43,900 nucleotides of DNA from Hylemonella gracilis ATCC 19624 (GTDB lineage: Bacteria > Pseudomonadota > Gammaproteobacteria > Burkholderiales > Burkholderiaceae_C), in the NCBI RefSeq assembly GCF_000211835.1, contig NZ_AEGR01000040.1, positions 1-43,900 of the forward strand. Direction: 5' to 3'. The notes under the pieces are model-generated. The model was not told where the DNA came from, did no database searches, and saw only the letters and a list, made by a program, of their open reading frames with translations. Position 1 is the first letter of the stretch. Every line of letters begins with the position of its first letter. A program made the position numbers and the translations under genes. Positions 23,716 to 35,557 of the stretch are shown here, in pieces.

Positions 23716-24570
23716 TCAGCGCGCGCGCGTGCTGAGCAGCGCCGCGCCGATGATCAGCACTGCCGCCGCCGCGATGCTCCAGCGCCAGGGCTGGCCGCTG
23801 ACCCACACCAGCAACGTCGTCGAACCCAGGGGCGTGAGGTAACTCAGCACCCCGATCTGGCGCGCATCGCCGCGCTTGAGTGCGTGGTCCCAGAGAAAGA
23901 AGGCCGCGCCCAGCGGGCCCAGGCCCAGCAACGCCAGCAGCAGCCAGTCGCGCTGCGACAAGGCCGAGAACGAGGGCGCGCTGGACTCCAGCACCGCGTG
24001 GCAAAGCAGGGACAGCAGACCCGAGACCATGCCGAACAGGCCGACGGCCGTGGTCGGAAAGGCCGTCACCCGGCGCGTGAGCAGGGAATAGCTCGCCCAT
24101 ACGAAGGCCGAGGCCAGTGCCAGCAGATAGCCCCAGTGCCAGGCTCCGCTGTCGGTGGACCGGTCCGAACCTCCCAAGATGGCGATGGCCGCGCCCGCGA
24201 AACCCAGCACGGCGGCCACCCAGTGCAGCGGCTTGAGCGCGAGGTCACGCAGGAACAGCGGCGCCATCACCACGATCAGCAAGGGCCACAGGTAGTTGAT
24301 GAGATTGGCCTGCACCGGCGGCGCGAGCCGCAGCGAAAGGAACAGCAGGAAATGGAAACCAAACAGGCCGTAGATGCCCAGTGCCAGCGTGGACAGCGGC
24401 AGTTGACCTCGCCGCAGCAGCCCGGGCAGCGCCGGCCACGCCGGCATGCTGCCGATCAGCAAGGCCAGGCCGGTCAAAAGAAACGGGGGCACGTGCTGGA
24501 GCGTGACGCCCAGCGCGGCCAGGGAAGCCCAGAGGGCGATCGCGCCCAAGGCGTGAAGGTTGGCGTGCAT
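23716..24570 (-). CDS. DMT/EamA-family exporter, YddG-like
   Basis: A 284-residue inner membrane protein with ten predicted hydrophobic segments in two EamA halves. The segment PPVQANLINYLWPLLIVV and the later SYLTPLGSTTLLVW resemble YddG, an exporter of aromatic amino acids and related compounds; the specificity here is inferred only. The frame extends about 97 codons upstream, but MHANLHALGAIALWAS is the natural start. It lies 155 bases downstream of an AraC regulator on the same strand, and converges with ptsI. Confidence 0.87.
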   Translation of the reverse strand: MHANLHALGAIALWASLAALGVTLQHVPPFLLTGLALLIGSMPAWPALPGLLRRGQLPLSTLALGIYGLFGFHFLLFLSLRLAPPVQANLINYLWPLLIVVMAPLFLRDLALKPLHWVAAVLGFAGAAIAILGGSDRSTDSGAWHWGYLLALASAFVWASYSLLTRRVTAFPTTAVGLFGMVSGLLSLLCHAVLESSAPSFSALSQRDWLLLALLGLGPLGAAFFLWDHALKRGDARQIGVLSYLTPLGSTTLLVWVSGQPWRWSIAAAAVLIIGAALLSTRAR

Positions 24571-24648
24571 GGGCGCCAGTGTAAAAAAACAGCTCGTCGC
24601 CGAACGAGGGTGAATCGTCGCGAAGTCACTGTCGAGGTATCCCAGGGT

Positions 24649-24668
24649 CTGTGAGGGCCTGTGAGGGC
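24649..24668. repeat. Tandem 2 x 10-base repeat CTGTGAGGGC
   Basis: Two perfect adjacent copies (24649-24658, 24659-24668) lie in the 155-base gap between the exporter and the AraC gene, followed immediately by a C-run/G-run palindrome (about 24667-24679). Together they form a GC-rich intergenic element. No function is evident; it may be a regulator site or a degenerate copy of an intergenic repeat. Confidence 0.55.
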
Positions 24669-24725
24669 CCCCGGGGGGCGACAGCGGCGCCTTGGCGAGG
24701 CGTGACCGAGTCCAGGCTGCGATGG

Positions 24726-25406
24726 TTATAGACCCGCGCGGCGCAAGGCGGCGGTGAGGGCCGAGGGCGAACGGTAGCCCGTGCGCAGGGCGGTCTCCCG
24801 CACGGACCAGCCCGCGTCGCGCAAGGAGCGGGCCTGGGTCAGGCGCTGTCCCCGCAGCCACGCCAGCGGTCCCATGCCGTGGGCTTCTAAACAGCGCGCG
24901 GCGAATTGCGACGGGCTCAGGTGCACGTGCTGCGCGAGGTCAGCGATGCTCAGCGGCTGGCTCAGCCGTGCCTGCACCCAGGCGCTGAGTGACAGCCAGT
25001 CGATGGCGCGTCGCGGGCGCTGAGCCGCTTTCGGCGCGCGCCACGCTTCCAGCAGCAGTGCCGGGGCGTGGCTCAGGGCCAGGGGCTGTGGCCAAGCCTG
25101 AGCGAGGTAGTTCGCCAGCGCGGCGACTTGACGGGGGCGGTATGGCTGGGGCTCACAGAGTCCCCAGGCCGCATGGTCGCTGTCCAGCACCAGACAGCGA
25201 CTGCCCTGGGGGGATTCGAAATCGTGCCGATCGCCGGGGGCGATCAGCAGGGCATCGCCCGCGGCCAGCCGCTGGCCCCGGCCCTCGACCTCGAGTTCAA
25301 GCAGACCGTCCAAGCCCACCAGCAGTTGGTGGTGCGCGTGGGCATGGCTGCCGTGCGAGGGGCCGTAGTCACGCAAGGACAGGGGCAAGTCGGCGGGCGA
25401 GGACAT
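24726..25406 (-). CDS. AraC-family transcriptional regulator
   Basis: A 226-residue regulator. The N-terminal half is a cupin-like ligand/dimer domain (HAHAHHQLLVGLDGLLELE, GDALLIAPGDRHDFES). The C-terminal half holds the two AraC helix-turn-helix motifs, with LSIADLAQHVHLSPSQFAAR as the first and VRETALRTGYRSPSALTAAL as the second. It sits upstream of the YddG-like exporter on the same strand and is a candidate to control it. The frame continues 29 codons upstream; MSSPADLPLSL is chosen because the preceding sequence overlaps the next gene. Confidence 0.9.
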   Translation of the reverse strand: MSSPADLPLSLRDYGPSHGSHAHAHHQLLVGLDGLLELEVEGRGQRLAAGDALLIAPGDRHDFESPQGSRCLVLDSDHAAWGLCEPQPYRPRQVAALANYLAQAWPQPLALSHAPALLLEAWRAPKAAQRPRRAIDWLSLSAWVQARLSQPLSIADLAQHVHLSPSQFAARCLEAHGMGPLAWLRGQRLTQARSLRDAGWSVRETALRTGYRSPSALTAALRRAGL

Positions 25407-25416
25407 GCTCGGCGCT

Positions 25417-25716
25417 TCAGTCGAAGTCGAAGATGTCGGACAAGAAACCCTCGCGCTTTTTCTTGCGGTAATACCCGCCTTGTTGAGGCGCATAGGGCTG
25501 GGGCTGCGGCGGTTGATGCGCGTAGGGCTGCTGCGCCGGTGCCTGCGCGCGAGGCTGGGCAGCCGAAGAGGGTGTCGCGCCTTGCGACCGGTCGATGATC
25601 TTATCGAGCTCGCCGCGGTCCAGCCACACGCCTCGGCATTGCGGGCAGTAGTCGATTTCGATGCCCTGGCGTTCGGACATCACCAAGCGCGCATTCGCGC
25701 AGACGGGACATTGCAT
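25417..25716 (-). CDS. Small zinc-ribbon protein (zf-TFIIB type)
   Basis: A 99-residue protein with an N-terminal zinc ribbon: Cys3, Cys6, Cys24 and Cys27 in MQCPVCANARL and DYCPQCRGVWLDRGEL. This CPxC-x17-CPxCxGxWLDxGEL pattern defines the TFIIB-like zinc-finger family of unknown function. A Pro/Gln/Ala/Tyr-rich linker follows, then a basic YRKKKR and a short acidic end (DIFDFD). AAGGAAT precedes the ATG in the coding direction. It sits between lipA and the AraC gene. Confidence 0.85.
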   Translation of the reverse strand: MQCPVCANARLVMSERQGIEIDYCPQCRGVWLDRGELDKIIDRSQGATPSSAAQPRAQAPAQQPYAHQPPQPQPYAPQQGGYYRKKKREGFLSDIFDFD

Positions 25717-25799
25717 TCGGATTCCTTTCCAAGGTGGGGCACAGGTCTGAGTGAAAGCTGGCCTGTTGTGGTTTGGAATCCAGCGGCGGGAAATGGAAC

Positions 25800-25819
25800 G
25801 GCCGGCTTGGTGCCCGGCC
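25800..25819 (-). terminator. Hairpin downstream of lipA
   Basis: GGCCGG (25800-25805) pairs with CCGGCC (25814-25819) just after the lipA stop. In the lipA direction it is followed by GTTCCATTTCC, a weak T-run. It may partly separate lipA from the zinc-ribbon gene. Confidence 0.4.
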
Positions 25820-25824
25820 CGGTT

Positions 25825-26811
25825 TCAGGCGACCACGCCTGCGGCGTGGGCCTGTTGATCTGCGTGGTAGGAGCTGCGCACCATCGCCCCCACGGCGGCG
25901 TGGGAGAAGCCCATCTTGTAGGCCTCGTCCTCGAACATCTTGAAGGTGTCCGGGTGCACATAGCGCTTGACGGGCAGATGGCTGTTGCTGGGCGCCAGGT
26001 ACTGGCCGATGGTCAGCATGTCGATGTCGTGCGCGCGCATGTCGCGCATGACCTCCAGGATTTCCTCGTCCGTCTCGCCCAGGCCGACCATGATGCCGCT
26101 CTTGGTGGGCACCTTCGGGTGCAGGGCCTTGAATTTCTTGAGCAGGTTCAGGCTGAATTGGTAATCGCTGCCCGGGCGCGCCTGCTTGTAGAGGCGCGGC
26201 ACGGTTTCCAGGTTGTGATTCATCACGTCGGGCGGCGCGGCTTTCAAAATCTCCAGCGCGCGATCGTCGCGGCCACGGAAGTCCGGCACCAGCACCTCGA
26301 TCTGTGTCAGCGGAGAAAGCTCGCGCGTCTTGCGGATGCACTCCCCGAAGTGCCCGGCGCCGCCATCGCGCAGGTCATCGCGGTCCACACTGGTGATCAC
26401 CACGTACTTGAGCTTGAGCGCGGCGATGGTCTTGGCCAGGTTGAGCGGTTCGTCCACGTCCAGCGGATCGGGCCGGCCGTGGCCCACGTCGCAGAAGGGG
26501 CAGCGGCGCGTGCACTTGTCGCCCATGATCATGAAGGTGGCCGTGCCCTTGCCGAAGCATTCGCCGATGTTGGGGCAGGAGGCTTCCTCGCAGACGGTGT
26601 GCAGCTTGTGCTCGCGCAGGATGTCCTTGATCTCGTAGAAGCGCGTGGTCGGGGAGCCGGCCTTGACGCGGATCCACTCCGGTTTCTTGAGCACCTCACC
26701 CGCCTCCACCTTCACGGGGATGCGCGACAGCTTGGCGGCGGCCTTTTGCTTGGCGGAAGCGTCGTAGTTGGCGACACTTTGCGCTTCGCGGACGGTGGCG
26801 GATTCGTTCAT
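25825..26811 (-). CDS. lipA: Lipoyl synthase
   Basis: A 328-residue radical-SAM enzyme that inserts two sulfurs into protein-bound octanoyl chains to make the lipoyl cofactor of 2-oxoacid dehydrogenases and the glycine cleavage system. The auxiliary cluster cysteines are Cys74, Cys79 and Cys85 ([13 protein letters not shown]) and the radical-SAM cluster is Cys100-x3-Cys104-x2-Cys107 (CTRRCPFC). The C-terminal serine block (RSSYHADQ) is present. The start [10 protein letters not shown] is chosen; the frame extends 40 codons into lipB. It begins five bases after the lipB stop, the usual lipB-lipA pair. Confidence 0.97.
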   Translation of the reverse strand: MNESATVREAQSVANYDASAKQKAAAKLSRIPVKVEAGEVLKKPEWIRVKAGSPTTRFYEIKDILREHKLHTVCEEASCPNIGECFGKGTATFMIMGDKCTRRCPFCDVGHGRPDPLDVDEPLNLAKTIAALKLKYVVITSVDRDDLRDGGAGHFGECIRKTRELSPLTQIEVLVPDFRGRDDRALEILKAAPPDVMNHNLETVPRLYKQARPGSDYQFSLNLLKKFKALHPKVPTKSGIMVGLGETDEEILEVMRDMRAHDIDMLTIGQYLAPSNSHLPVKRYVHPDTFKMFEDEAYKMGFSHAAVGAMVRSSYHADQQAHAAGVVA

Positions 26812-26816
26812 GGTGT

Positions 26817-27506
26817 TCAGGGGGAGAGGTGGGCGCGGAGCTTGTCGCCCAGCACCTGGGCCACGTCGGCCCAATCGACGGCGGTGCCCATTGTAGAAAG
26901 ATCGACCGTGGGCAGCCCCGCGTACCCGCAAGGGTTGATACGGTTGTAGGGTTCCAGGTCCATGGCCACGTTGAGCGCCAGGCCGTGGTAGGTGCAGTGG
27001 CGGCTCACTTTCACGCCCAAGGCGGCGATCTTGCCCAGGCCCGTGAAGTCGGGTGCTTTGCTGCTGGGGCTGCCTTTTTGCGGGCGCTGCGCAAGAGCGG
27101 CATGGCCGCGAGGGTCATCCAACCGCACGTAAATCCCGGGAGCGCCCGCCACGCGGTGGCCCGTCACACCGTAATGCGCAAGGGTGCGGATGACGGCCTC
27201 TTCCAGCCGATAGACGTATTCCTTGACGAAATAGCCGGTGCGACGCAGGTCCAGCAGCGGGTAGGCCATGACCTGGCCTGGCCCGTGGTAGGTCACCTGA
27301 CCGCCCCGATCTGTCTGCACGACGGGGATGTCGCCCGGCATCAGCAGGTGACCGGCCTGGCCCGCCAGCCCTTGCGTGAACACGGGCGGGTGCTCGCACA
27401 GCCACAGCGCGTCCGGCGTGCCGGCGCCGCGCTGGGCGGTGTAGTCCTGCATGGCCTGGTAGGTGGGCAGGTAGTCCACCCGGCCCAGCTCGCGCACCTC
27501 GATCAC
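26817..27506 (-). CDS. lipB: Octanoyl-ACP:protein octanoyltransferase
   Basis: A 229-residue enzyme that moves octanoate from acyl carrier protein to lipoyl domains. Conserved blocks are [12 protein letters not shown] (67-78), the lysine in [12 protein letters not shown] (near Lys159) and the catalytic Cys193 in RINPCGYAG. Compared with the E. coli protein, an insertion of about 20-25 residues (around 133-156, Gln/Lys/Ser/Pro-rich) separates GAPGIYVR from GKIAALG. It lies 10 bases after the ybeD-like gene and directly before lipA. Confidence 0.96.
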   Translation of the reverse strand: MIEVRELGRVDYLPTYQAMQDYTAQRGAGTPDALWLCEHPPVFTQGLAGQAGHLLMPGDIPVVQTDRGGQVTYHGPGQVMAYPLLDLRRTGYFVKEYVYRLEEAVIRTLAHYGVTGHRVAGAPGIYVRLDDPRGHAALAQRPQKGSPSSKAPDFTGLGKIAALGVKVSRHCTYHGLALNVAMDLEPYNRINPCGYAGLPTVDLSTMGTAVDWADVAQVLGDKLRAHLSP

Positions 27507-27516
27507 GGTCAGGCTT

Positions 27517-27804
27517 TCAGAGCACGACCTTGACCATGGGGTGCGAGGTCAGCGCGCGATAGAGGTTGTCGAGCTGTTCCCGGCTGGTGGCCGTGACCGT
27601 GATGGTCACGCCCAGGTAGTTGCCGCCCTTGCTCTCGCGCAGTTCCACGGTCGAGGCATCGAAGCTCGGGTCGAATTCCCGGGCCAGGTGCGTGATGGCA
27701 TGGACGAAGCCGTCCGCTCGCGCGCCCATCACCTTGATCGGGAAGAGGCTGGGATATTCAATCAGGCTGTCGGCGCGGGAGGCCGGGGTGTCGGGCTGGC
27801 TCAT
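27517..27804 (-). CDS. ybeD: YbeD/DUF493-family protein
   Basis: A protein of about 95 residues. The core [21 protein letters not shown] and the later [20 protein letters not shown], ending in VKVVL, match the YbeD family, small proteins with an ACT-like fold that are genetically linked to lipB. Their role is unclear, possibly in lipoate metabolism. The start is uncertain: MSQPDT (27804) is used, but MTSSAT at 27831 is also possible, and neither has a convincing RBS. Confidence 0.85.
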   Translation of the reverse strand: MSQPDTPASRADSLIEYPSLFPIKVMGARADGFVHAITHLAREFDPSFDASTVELRESKGGNYLGVTITVTATSREQLDNLYRALTSHPMVKVVL

Positions 27805-27874
27805 GGGGGGCAGTGTCGCAGAAGATGTCATTCTGAGGAGCAAATGGGGGCGCGTTAGCGCAAACCAATGGCGG

Positions 27875-27918
27875 CGGCAGGGCGTCGGCAGGGCGTCGGC
27901 AGGGCGGCGGCAGGGCGG
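27875..27918. repeat. Tandem 4 x 11-base repeat
   Basis: Four adjacent copies of CGGCAGGGCG(T/G): two end in T, two in G. They lie in the 200-base region between the ybeD-like gene and atpI, upstream of both. No gene covers them. Confidence 0.85.
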
Positions 27919-27990
27919 CTTCTGGACTCCCAGGCCTCGAAGCCCCGGTGGGTCGCTTGGGATTACCCGGGGCGGCCGAAATTTTGAACC

Positions 27991-27996
27991 TATAAT
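27991..27996 (+). promoter_or_regulatory. Candidate -10 box of the atp operon
   Basis: A consensus TATAAT stands alone in GC-rich DNA upstream of atpI; no good -35 box is visible at 16-18 bases. Initiation would fall near 28003-28005, practically at the TTG start of atpI, which would give a leaderless or nearly leaderless transcript. Confidence 0.5.
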
Positions 27997-28004
27997 GCGG
28001 GGCT

Positions 28005-28571
28005 TTGCAAAAGTTGACAAACCACGCCAAAAACGAGGGTGAACGTCGGGAAAGTCAGGGTTCCTGGGACGACGCCAAAGAGGTCGAGTACCAGCCCTTG
28101 AGTGCCGAGGAGGCGCGCCAATGGCGCCAACGGCACCCGTTGGCCTCCCCTTGGCGCATCGTGGCTTGGCAAGCCGTGGCGGGATTGCTTGCTGCGGTGT
28201 TGACGGGATGGATCGGGCTGGTGAGCGGCTGGATCGGTTCCATGGGCGAGGCGCTGTCCGTCGCGGGGTCCGTGATGTATGGCGCCGGGGCGGTGGTTCT
28301 GCCTGCAGCTCTGCTGGCGCGCGTGATGTCGCGACCGGTGGCCCGGCATGCCGGGGCGGCGGGCGTCGCTTTGATGAGGTTTTTCATTTGGGAGCTGACC
28401 AAGCTCGCGCTGGCCGTGGCCATGATGGCCGCAGCGCCCTGGCTGCTCCCCGGTTTGAGCTGGCTGGCCCTGGTGGGCGGGCTGGTGGTGGCGATGAAGG
28501 CGCACGGGGTGGCCGCGTGGTTTGAAATGCGGCGCATGGCCTCGAAAACGTCCGCGGCACCCAAGGTTTGA
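28005..28571 (+). CDS. atpI: ATP synthase subunit I / AtpI-like assembly protein
   Basis: A membrane protein of up to 188 residues at the head of the atp operon. A hydrophilic N-terminus (EEARQWRQRHPLASPWRIVAWQA) is followed by four hydrophobic segments, as in beta-proteobacterial AtpI, which is thought to help assemble the c-ring. The frame has no ATG at its start: a stop lies at 27993-27995 and the only candidates are TTG 28005 or TTG 28014. The first internal ATG would delete the first membrane span. It precedes atpB by 23 bases. Confidence 0.8.
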   Translation: MQKLTNHAKNEGERRESQGSWDDAKEVEYQPLSAEEARQWRQRHPLASPWRIVAWQAVAGLLAAVLTGWIGLVSGWIGSMGEALSVAGSVMYGAGAVVLPAALLARVMSRPVARHAGAAGVALMRFFIWELTKLALAVAMMAAAPWLLPGLSWLALVGGLVVAMKAHGVAAWFEMRRMASKTSAAPKV

Positions 28572-28594
28572 ATTAAAAGTTGGTGATCTGATCT

Positions 28595-29470
28595 ATGTCT
28601 GCTGAGATTGCGAGTGAAGCTCACGGCCCGACGGCCAGTGAATACATCGTCCACCACCTGCAGCACCTGCAGAAGGATTTTTCCTTCAACAGCGTGAAGC
28701 AGAGCAGCATCGTGGACTTCGGCGTCTTCAATCTGGACTCCGTGTTCTGGTCGCTCGTGCTGGGTGTGATTGGCTGCTTCGTGCTCTGGCGCGCCGCGCG
28801 CAAGGCCACGTCGGGCGTGCCTGGCCGCTTTCAGGCGGCGGTCGAGATCCTGGTCGAAATGGTCGAAAACCAGGCCAAGGGCGTGATCCACAACGCCAAG
28901 AGCCGCAAACTCATTTCTCCGCTGGCCCTGACCGTGTTCGTCTGGATCTTCCTGATGAACTTCATGGACATGCTGCCGGTCGATTTGCTGCCCCTGCTGT
29001 GGCAGACCACCACGGGCGATCACCACGCCTACATGCGTGTCGTGCCGACCGCCGATCTGTCCACCACGCTGGGCCTGTCGTGCGCGGTGCTGCTGGTCTG
29101 CTTGTTCTACAACATCAAGATCAAGGGCCTGGGCGGCTGGGCGCATGAGCTGATCGCCGCGCCCTTCGGCAACCACTGGGCCCTCTACCCGATCAACTTC
29201 CTGATGCAGATGATCGAGTACGTGGCCAAGACGGTGTCCCACGGCATGCGTCTGTTCGGCAACATGTTCGCGGGCGAACTCGTGTTCATGCTGATCGCCC
29301 TGATGGGCGGCGGCTGGGCTCTGTCGGCCACGGGCATTGGTCTGGCGATCGGCCATGTCATCGCCGGGACCGTCTGGACGCTGTTCCACATCCTCGTGAT
29401 CACGCTGCAGGCCTTCATCTTCATGATGCTGACGCTGATCTACACCGGTCAGGCGCACGAGGCGCACTGA
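28595..29470 (+). CDS. atpB: ATP synthase subunit a (Fo)
   Basis: A 291-residue integral membrane subunit that forms the proton half-channels next to the c-ring. The essential arginine is in [14 protein letters not shown] and the penultimate helix region shows [17 protein letters not shown]. The N-terminal part ([14 protein letters not shown]) is typical of beta-proteobacterial subunit a. The ribosome-binding site is weak. It is followed by a 95-base gap with a hairpin and a pyrimidine tract before atpE. Confidence 0.97.
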   Translation: MSAEIASEAHGPTASEYIVHHLQHLQKDFSFNSVKQSSIVDFGVFNLDSVFWSLVLGVIGCFVLWRAARKATSGVPGRFQAAVEILVEMVENQAKGVIHNAKSRKLISPLALTVFVWIFLMNFMDMLPVDLLPLLWQTTTGDHHAYMRVVPTADLSTTLGLSCAVLLVCLFYNIKIKGLGGWAHELIAAPFGNHWALYPINFLMQMIEYVAKTVSHGMRLFGNMFAGELVFMLIALMGGGWALSATGIGLAIGHVIAGTVWTLFHILVITLQAFIFMMLTLIYTGQAHEAH

Positions 29471-29475
29471 CGTGA

Positions 29476-29817
<342 letters not shown>

Positions 29818-29851
29818 TCTCGGTTCCTTTCACGCCCGAAAGGAGTAAGCC

Positions 29852-30322
29852 GTGAATATCAATGCAACCCTGATCCTGCAGGCGATCGTCTTCGCGATCC
29901 TGGTGTGGTTCACGATGAAGTTCGTGTGGCCGCCCATCGCCAAGGCGCTTGACGAGCGGGCCCAGAAGATTGCCGATGGTCTCGCCGCCGCCGACAAGGC
30001 CAAGGCCGATCTCGCCGCCGCCGACAAGCGCGTCGAGGCCGAGCTGGCTTCCTCTCGCAATGAAACGGCTGCCCGCCTCGCCGATGCCGAGCGCCGCGCG
30101 CGCGACATCATCGAGGAAGCGAAGGCCCGTGCGACCGAGGAAGGCAACAAGATCATCGCCGCCGCCAAGGCCGAAGCCGAGCAGCAGGCCATCGCCGCGC
30201 GCGAAGCCCTGCGCGAGCAGGTGGCCGCGCTGGCCGTCAAGGGTGCCGAGCAGATCCTGCGCAAGGAGGTCAATGCTGGCGTCCATGCCGATCTGTTGAA
30301 CCGCCTGAAGACCGAGCTGTGA
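29852..30322 (+). CDS. atpF: ATP synthase subunit b (Fo)
   Basis: A 156-residue peripheral-stalk subunit: one N-terminal membrane helix ([21 protein letters not shown]) and a long charged, Ala-rich coiled coil that dimerises and holds F1. The segment [19 protein letters not shown] is conserved. It starts with GTG at 29852, supported by AAAGGAG (29838-29844). The length equals the E. coli protein. Confidence 0.96.
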   Translation: MNINATLILQAIVFAILVWFTMKFVWPPIAKALDERAQKIADGLAAADKAKADLAAADKRVEAELASSRNETAARLADAERRARDIIEEAKARATEEGNKIIAAAKAEAEQQAIAAREALREQVAALAVKGAEQILRKEVNAGVHADLLNRLKTEL

Positions 30323-30332
30323 GGGTGTGACC

Positions 30333-30863
30333 ATGGCTGAACTTGCCACCATTGCCCGACCCTACGCCGAAGCGCTGTTCGCCGCGGTCAAGAGCGACCT
30401 CGACGGCGCCTCGCGCTGGGTTGAAGAGCTGGCCGCGATCGCGGCCAATCCCCAGCTGCAACAGTTCGCGGGGAATCCGCGCGCAACCGAGACGCAGGTG
30501 TTTGATCTGATCGCGGGCGTGGCGAAGACGCCGCTGTCCGACGCCGCGAAGAACTTCCTGCGCACCGTCATCGGCAATGGCCGCCTGAGCGCATTGACCG
30601 AGATCGCCGCCCAGTTCCGCGCGCTGAAGAACGCGCAGGGCGGCATGTCGGACGCCACGGTCCACAGCGCTTTCCCCATCGAGGGCGCGGCGCTTGAGGG
30701 CGTGAAGGCGGTGCTCGAAAAGCGCTTTGCCCGCAAGCTCAATGTCAAGGTGGCGCTGGACCCCGAACTGATCGGCGGTATCCGCGTGGTGGTGGGTGAC
30801 GAGGTGCTTGACACGTCCGTCAAAGCCCGTCTGGAACAAATGAAAGTGGCGCTGACGGCCTGA
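30333..30863 (+). CDS. atpH: ATP synthase subunit delta (F1)
   Basis: A 176-residue peripheral-stalk subunit linking subunit b to the top of F1. The start [16 protein letters not shown] and the C-terminal [20 protein letters not shown] are family signatures. ATG 30333 is chosen with GAGGG (30321-30325) as RBS; GTG 30327 is also in frame but too close to that site. It begins ten bases after the atpF stop. Confidence 0.95.
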   Translation: MAELATIARPYAEALFAAVKSDLDGASRWVEELAAIAANPQLQQFAGNPRATETQVFDLIAGVAKTPLSDAAKNFLRTVIGNGRLSALTEIAAQFRALKNAQGGMSDATVHSAFPIEGAALEGVKAVLEKRFARKLNVKVALDPELIGGIRVVVGDEVLDTSVKARLEQMKVALTA

Positions 30864-30917
30864 GGCTTCGAGCCAGCCGCGCGCGCCACCTCCTCAACGA
30901 GTAAGAAGGAAAGAGTC

Positions 30918-32471
<1,554 letters not shown>

Positions 32472-32500
32472 TCCCGGCCCGACAGGATTAGGAGTCCACG

Positions 32501-33382
32501 ATGGCAGCAGGCAAGGAAATACGCGGCAAGATCAAATCGGTGGAGAACACCAAGAAGATCACCAAGGCCATGGAAATGGTGGCCGCGTCCAAGATGCGCA
32601 AGGCACAGCAGCGCATGGCTTCGGCTCGTCCCTACGCCGAGAAGGTGCGCAACATCGCCACCAACCTCGGGCGGGCCAACCCGGAGTACGTGCATCCCTT
32701 CATGCAGACGCATGAGGAGGCCAAGGCCGCCGGCATGATCGTGGTGACGACCGACAAGGGCCTCTGCGGCGGTCTCAACACCAACGTGCTGCGCGCCGTG
32801 ACCAACAAGCTGCGCGAGCTGCAGGCTGCGGGCGTGGAAACGCGCGCCGTGGCCATCGGCAACAAGGGCCTGGGCTTCCTGAACCGCGTCGGCGCCAAGG
32901 TAGTGTCGCAGTCCGTCCAGCTCGGCGACACGCCGCACCTGGACAAGCTGATCGGCCCGGTCAAGGTGCTGCTCGACGCTTACACGCGTGGTGAACTGAG
33001 CGCGGTGTACCTGTGCTACACCAAGTTCATCAACACCATGCGGCAGGAACCGGTGGTGCAGCAGCTGCTGCCCCTGTCCGTGCAGCAGATGCGCGACGAG
33101 ACGCAAGCCAGCGGCCCGCAGCACGACTGGGACTACCTCTACGAACCGGACGCGCAGACCGTCATCGACGAGCTGCTGGTGCGTTACGTCGAGGCGCTGG
33201 TTTACCAGGCCGTGGCCGAGAACATGGCGTCCGAGCAGTCCGCCCGCATGGTGGCCATGAAGGCCGCGACCGACAACGCCGGCAACGTGATCAGCGAGCT
33301 CAAGCTGGTCTACAACAAGACCCGCCAGGCCGGCATCACGAAGGAACTGTCGGAAATCGTGGCTGGCGCCGCGGCCGTCTGA
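32501..33382 (+). CDS. atpG: ATP synthase subunit gamma (F1)
   Basis: A 293-residue central-stalk subunit that rotates within the alpha3beta3 hexamer. The N-terminal coiled-coil start [20 protein letters not shown], the GLCGGLNTN segment and the C-terminal [20 protein letters not shown] helix are diagnostic. TTAGGAGTCC precedes the ATG. It lies 29 bases after atpA and 39 before atpD. Confidence 0.97.
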   Translation: MAAGKEIRGKIKSVENTKKITKAMEMVAASKMRKAQQRMASARPYAEKVRNIATNLGRANPEYVHPFMQTHEEAKAAGMIVVTTDKGLCGGLNTNVLRAVTNKLRELQAAGVETRAVAIGNKGLGFLNRVGAKVVSQSVQLGDTPHLDKLIGPVKVLLDAYTRGELSAVYLCYTKFINTMRQEPVVQQLLPLSVQQMRDETQASGPQHDWDYLYEPDAQTVIDELLVRYVEALVYQAVAENMASEQSARMVAMKAATDNAGNVISELKLVYNKTRQAGITKELSEIVAGAAAV

Positions 33383-34837
<1,455 letters not shown>

Positions 34838-34949
34838 GTAAGCGACGCATGCGGCGTGCTGGCGTCGCTGCCGAGCTCGCCGGGTTCTCCCGGCTGTGCG
34901 CGGCGCCTAGCCAGCCCACCGTCTGCTTGCTGCCTGATTAGGAGCCACC

Positions 34950-35369
34950 ATGACAGCAACCATCCACGTCGATGTGGTCAGTGCCGAAGAGTCCATCTTC
35001 TCGGGCGAGGCGCGATTCGTCGCGCTGCCCGGCGAAGCCGGTGAACTCGGCATCTACCCGCGTCACACCCCGCTGATCACGCGCGTCAAGCCCGGTTCGG
35101 TGCGCATCGAGCTGGCCGACGGCAAGGAAGAATTCGTCTTCGTCGCGGGCGGCATCCTCGAAGTGCAGCCCGACTGCGTGACCGTGCTGTCCGACACCGC
35201 CGTGCGCGGCAAGGACCTGGACGAGGAAAAGGCCAGCGCCGCGCGCCAGGCCGCCGAGGAAGCGATCAAGAACGCCAAGAGCGAGCTGGACCTGGCCAAG
35301 GCCCAGTCCGAGTTGGCCATCGCCGCCGCCGAAATCGCTGCCCTGCGCAAGTACCTGCGCAAGAAGTAA
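34950..35369 (+). CDS. atpC: ATP synthase subunit epsilon (F1)
   Basis: A 139-residue subunit of the central stalk that also restrains ATP hydrolysis. The N-terminal beta-sandwich begins [20 protein letters not shown] and contains [19 protein letters not shown]. The C-terminal helical hairpin is Ala/Glu/Lys-rich. TTAGGAGCCACC precedes the ATG. It is the last gene of the operon and is followed by a strong terminator. Confidence 0.96.
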   Translation: MTATIHVDVVSAEESIFSGEARFVALPGEAGELGIYPRHTPLITRVKPGSVRIELADGKEEFVFVAGGILEVQPDCVTVLSDTAVRGKDLDEEKASAARQAAEEAIKNAKSELDLAKAQSELAIAAAEIAALRKYLRKK

Positions 35370-35405
35370 TTCCGGTCCGCGAACTCCGGTTCGTCCGGTC
35401 TTGTG

Positions 35406-35440
35406 AACAGCCCCGGCAGCGATGCGCGGGGCTGTTTGCT
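35406..35440 (+). terminator. Intrinsic terminator of the atp operon
   Basis: AACAGCCCC (35406-35414) pairs with GGGGCTGTT (35428-35436), followed by TGCTTTG. It begins 36 bases after the atpC stop. Confidence 0.8.
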
Positions 35441-35557
35441 TTGCGCGCTGCCTTAAGCGGGCCTGTGCAAGCAGGTGCTTGATGACGCATTCACAGCGCT
35501 TCGGGTGTCGTGTGCGCCGAGCGTGCGCAGCGCTGCCTGCGCATGACGGTCTGATGA

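Noticed and set aside
22472-24100. A 542-codon minus-strand frame across ptsI and the exporter gene
   Set aside because: It overlaps ptsI antisense and the exporter in another frame. The composition is non-protein-like.
27875-27918. The 11-base repeats as a CRISPR array
   Set aside because: The units are directly adjacent without spacers, far shorter than CRISPR repeats, and no cas gene is present.
34838-34949. A gene or control element in the atpD-atpC gap
   Set aside because: Only short imperfect GC-rich inverted repeats and the atpC ribosome-binding site are visible; no coding frame is convincing.
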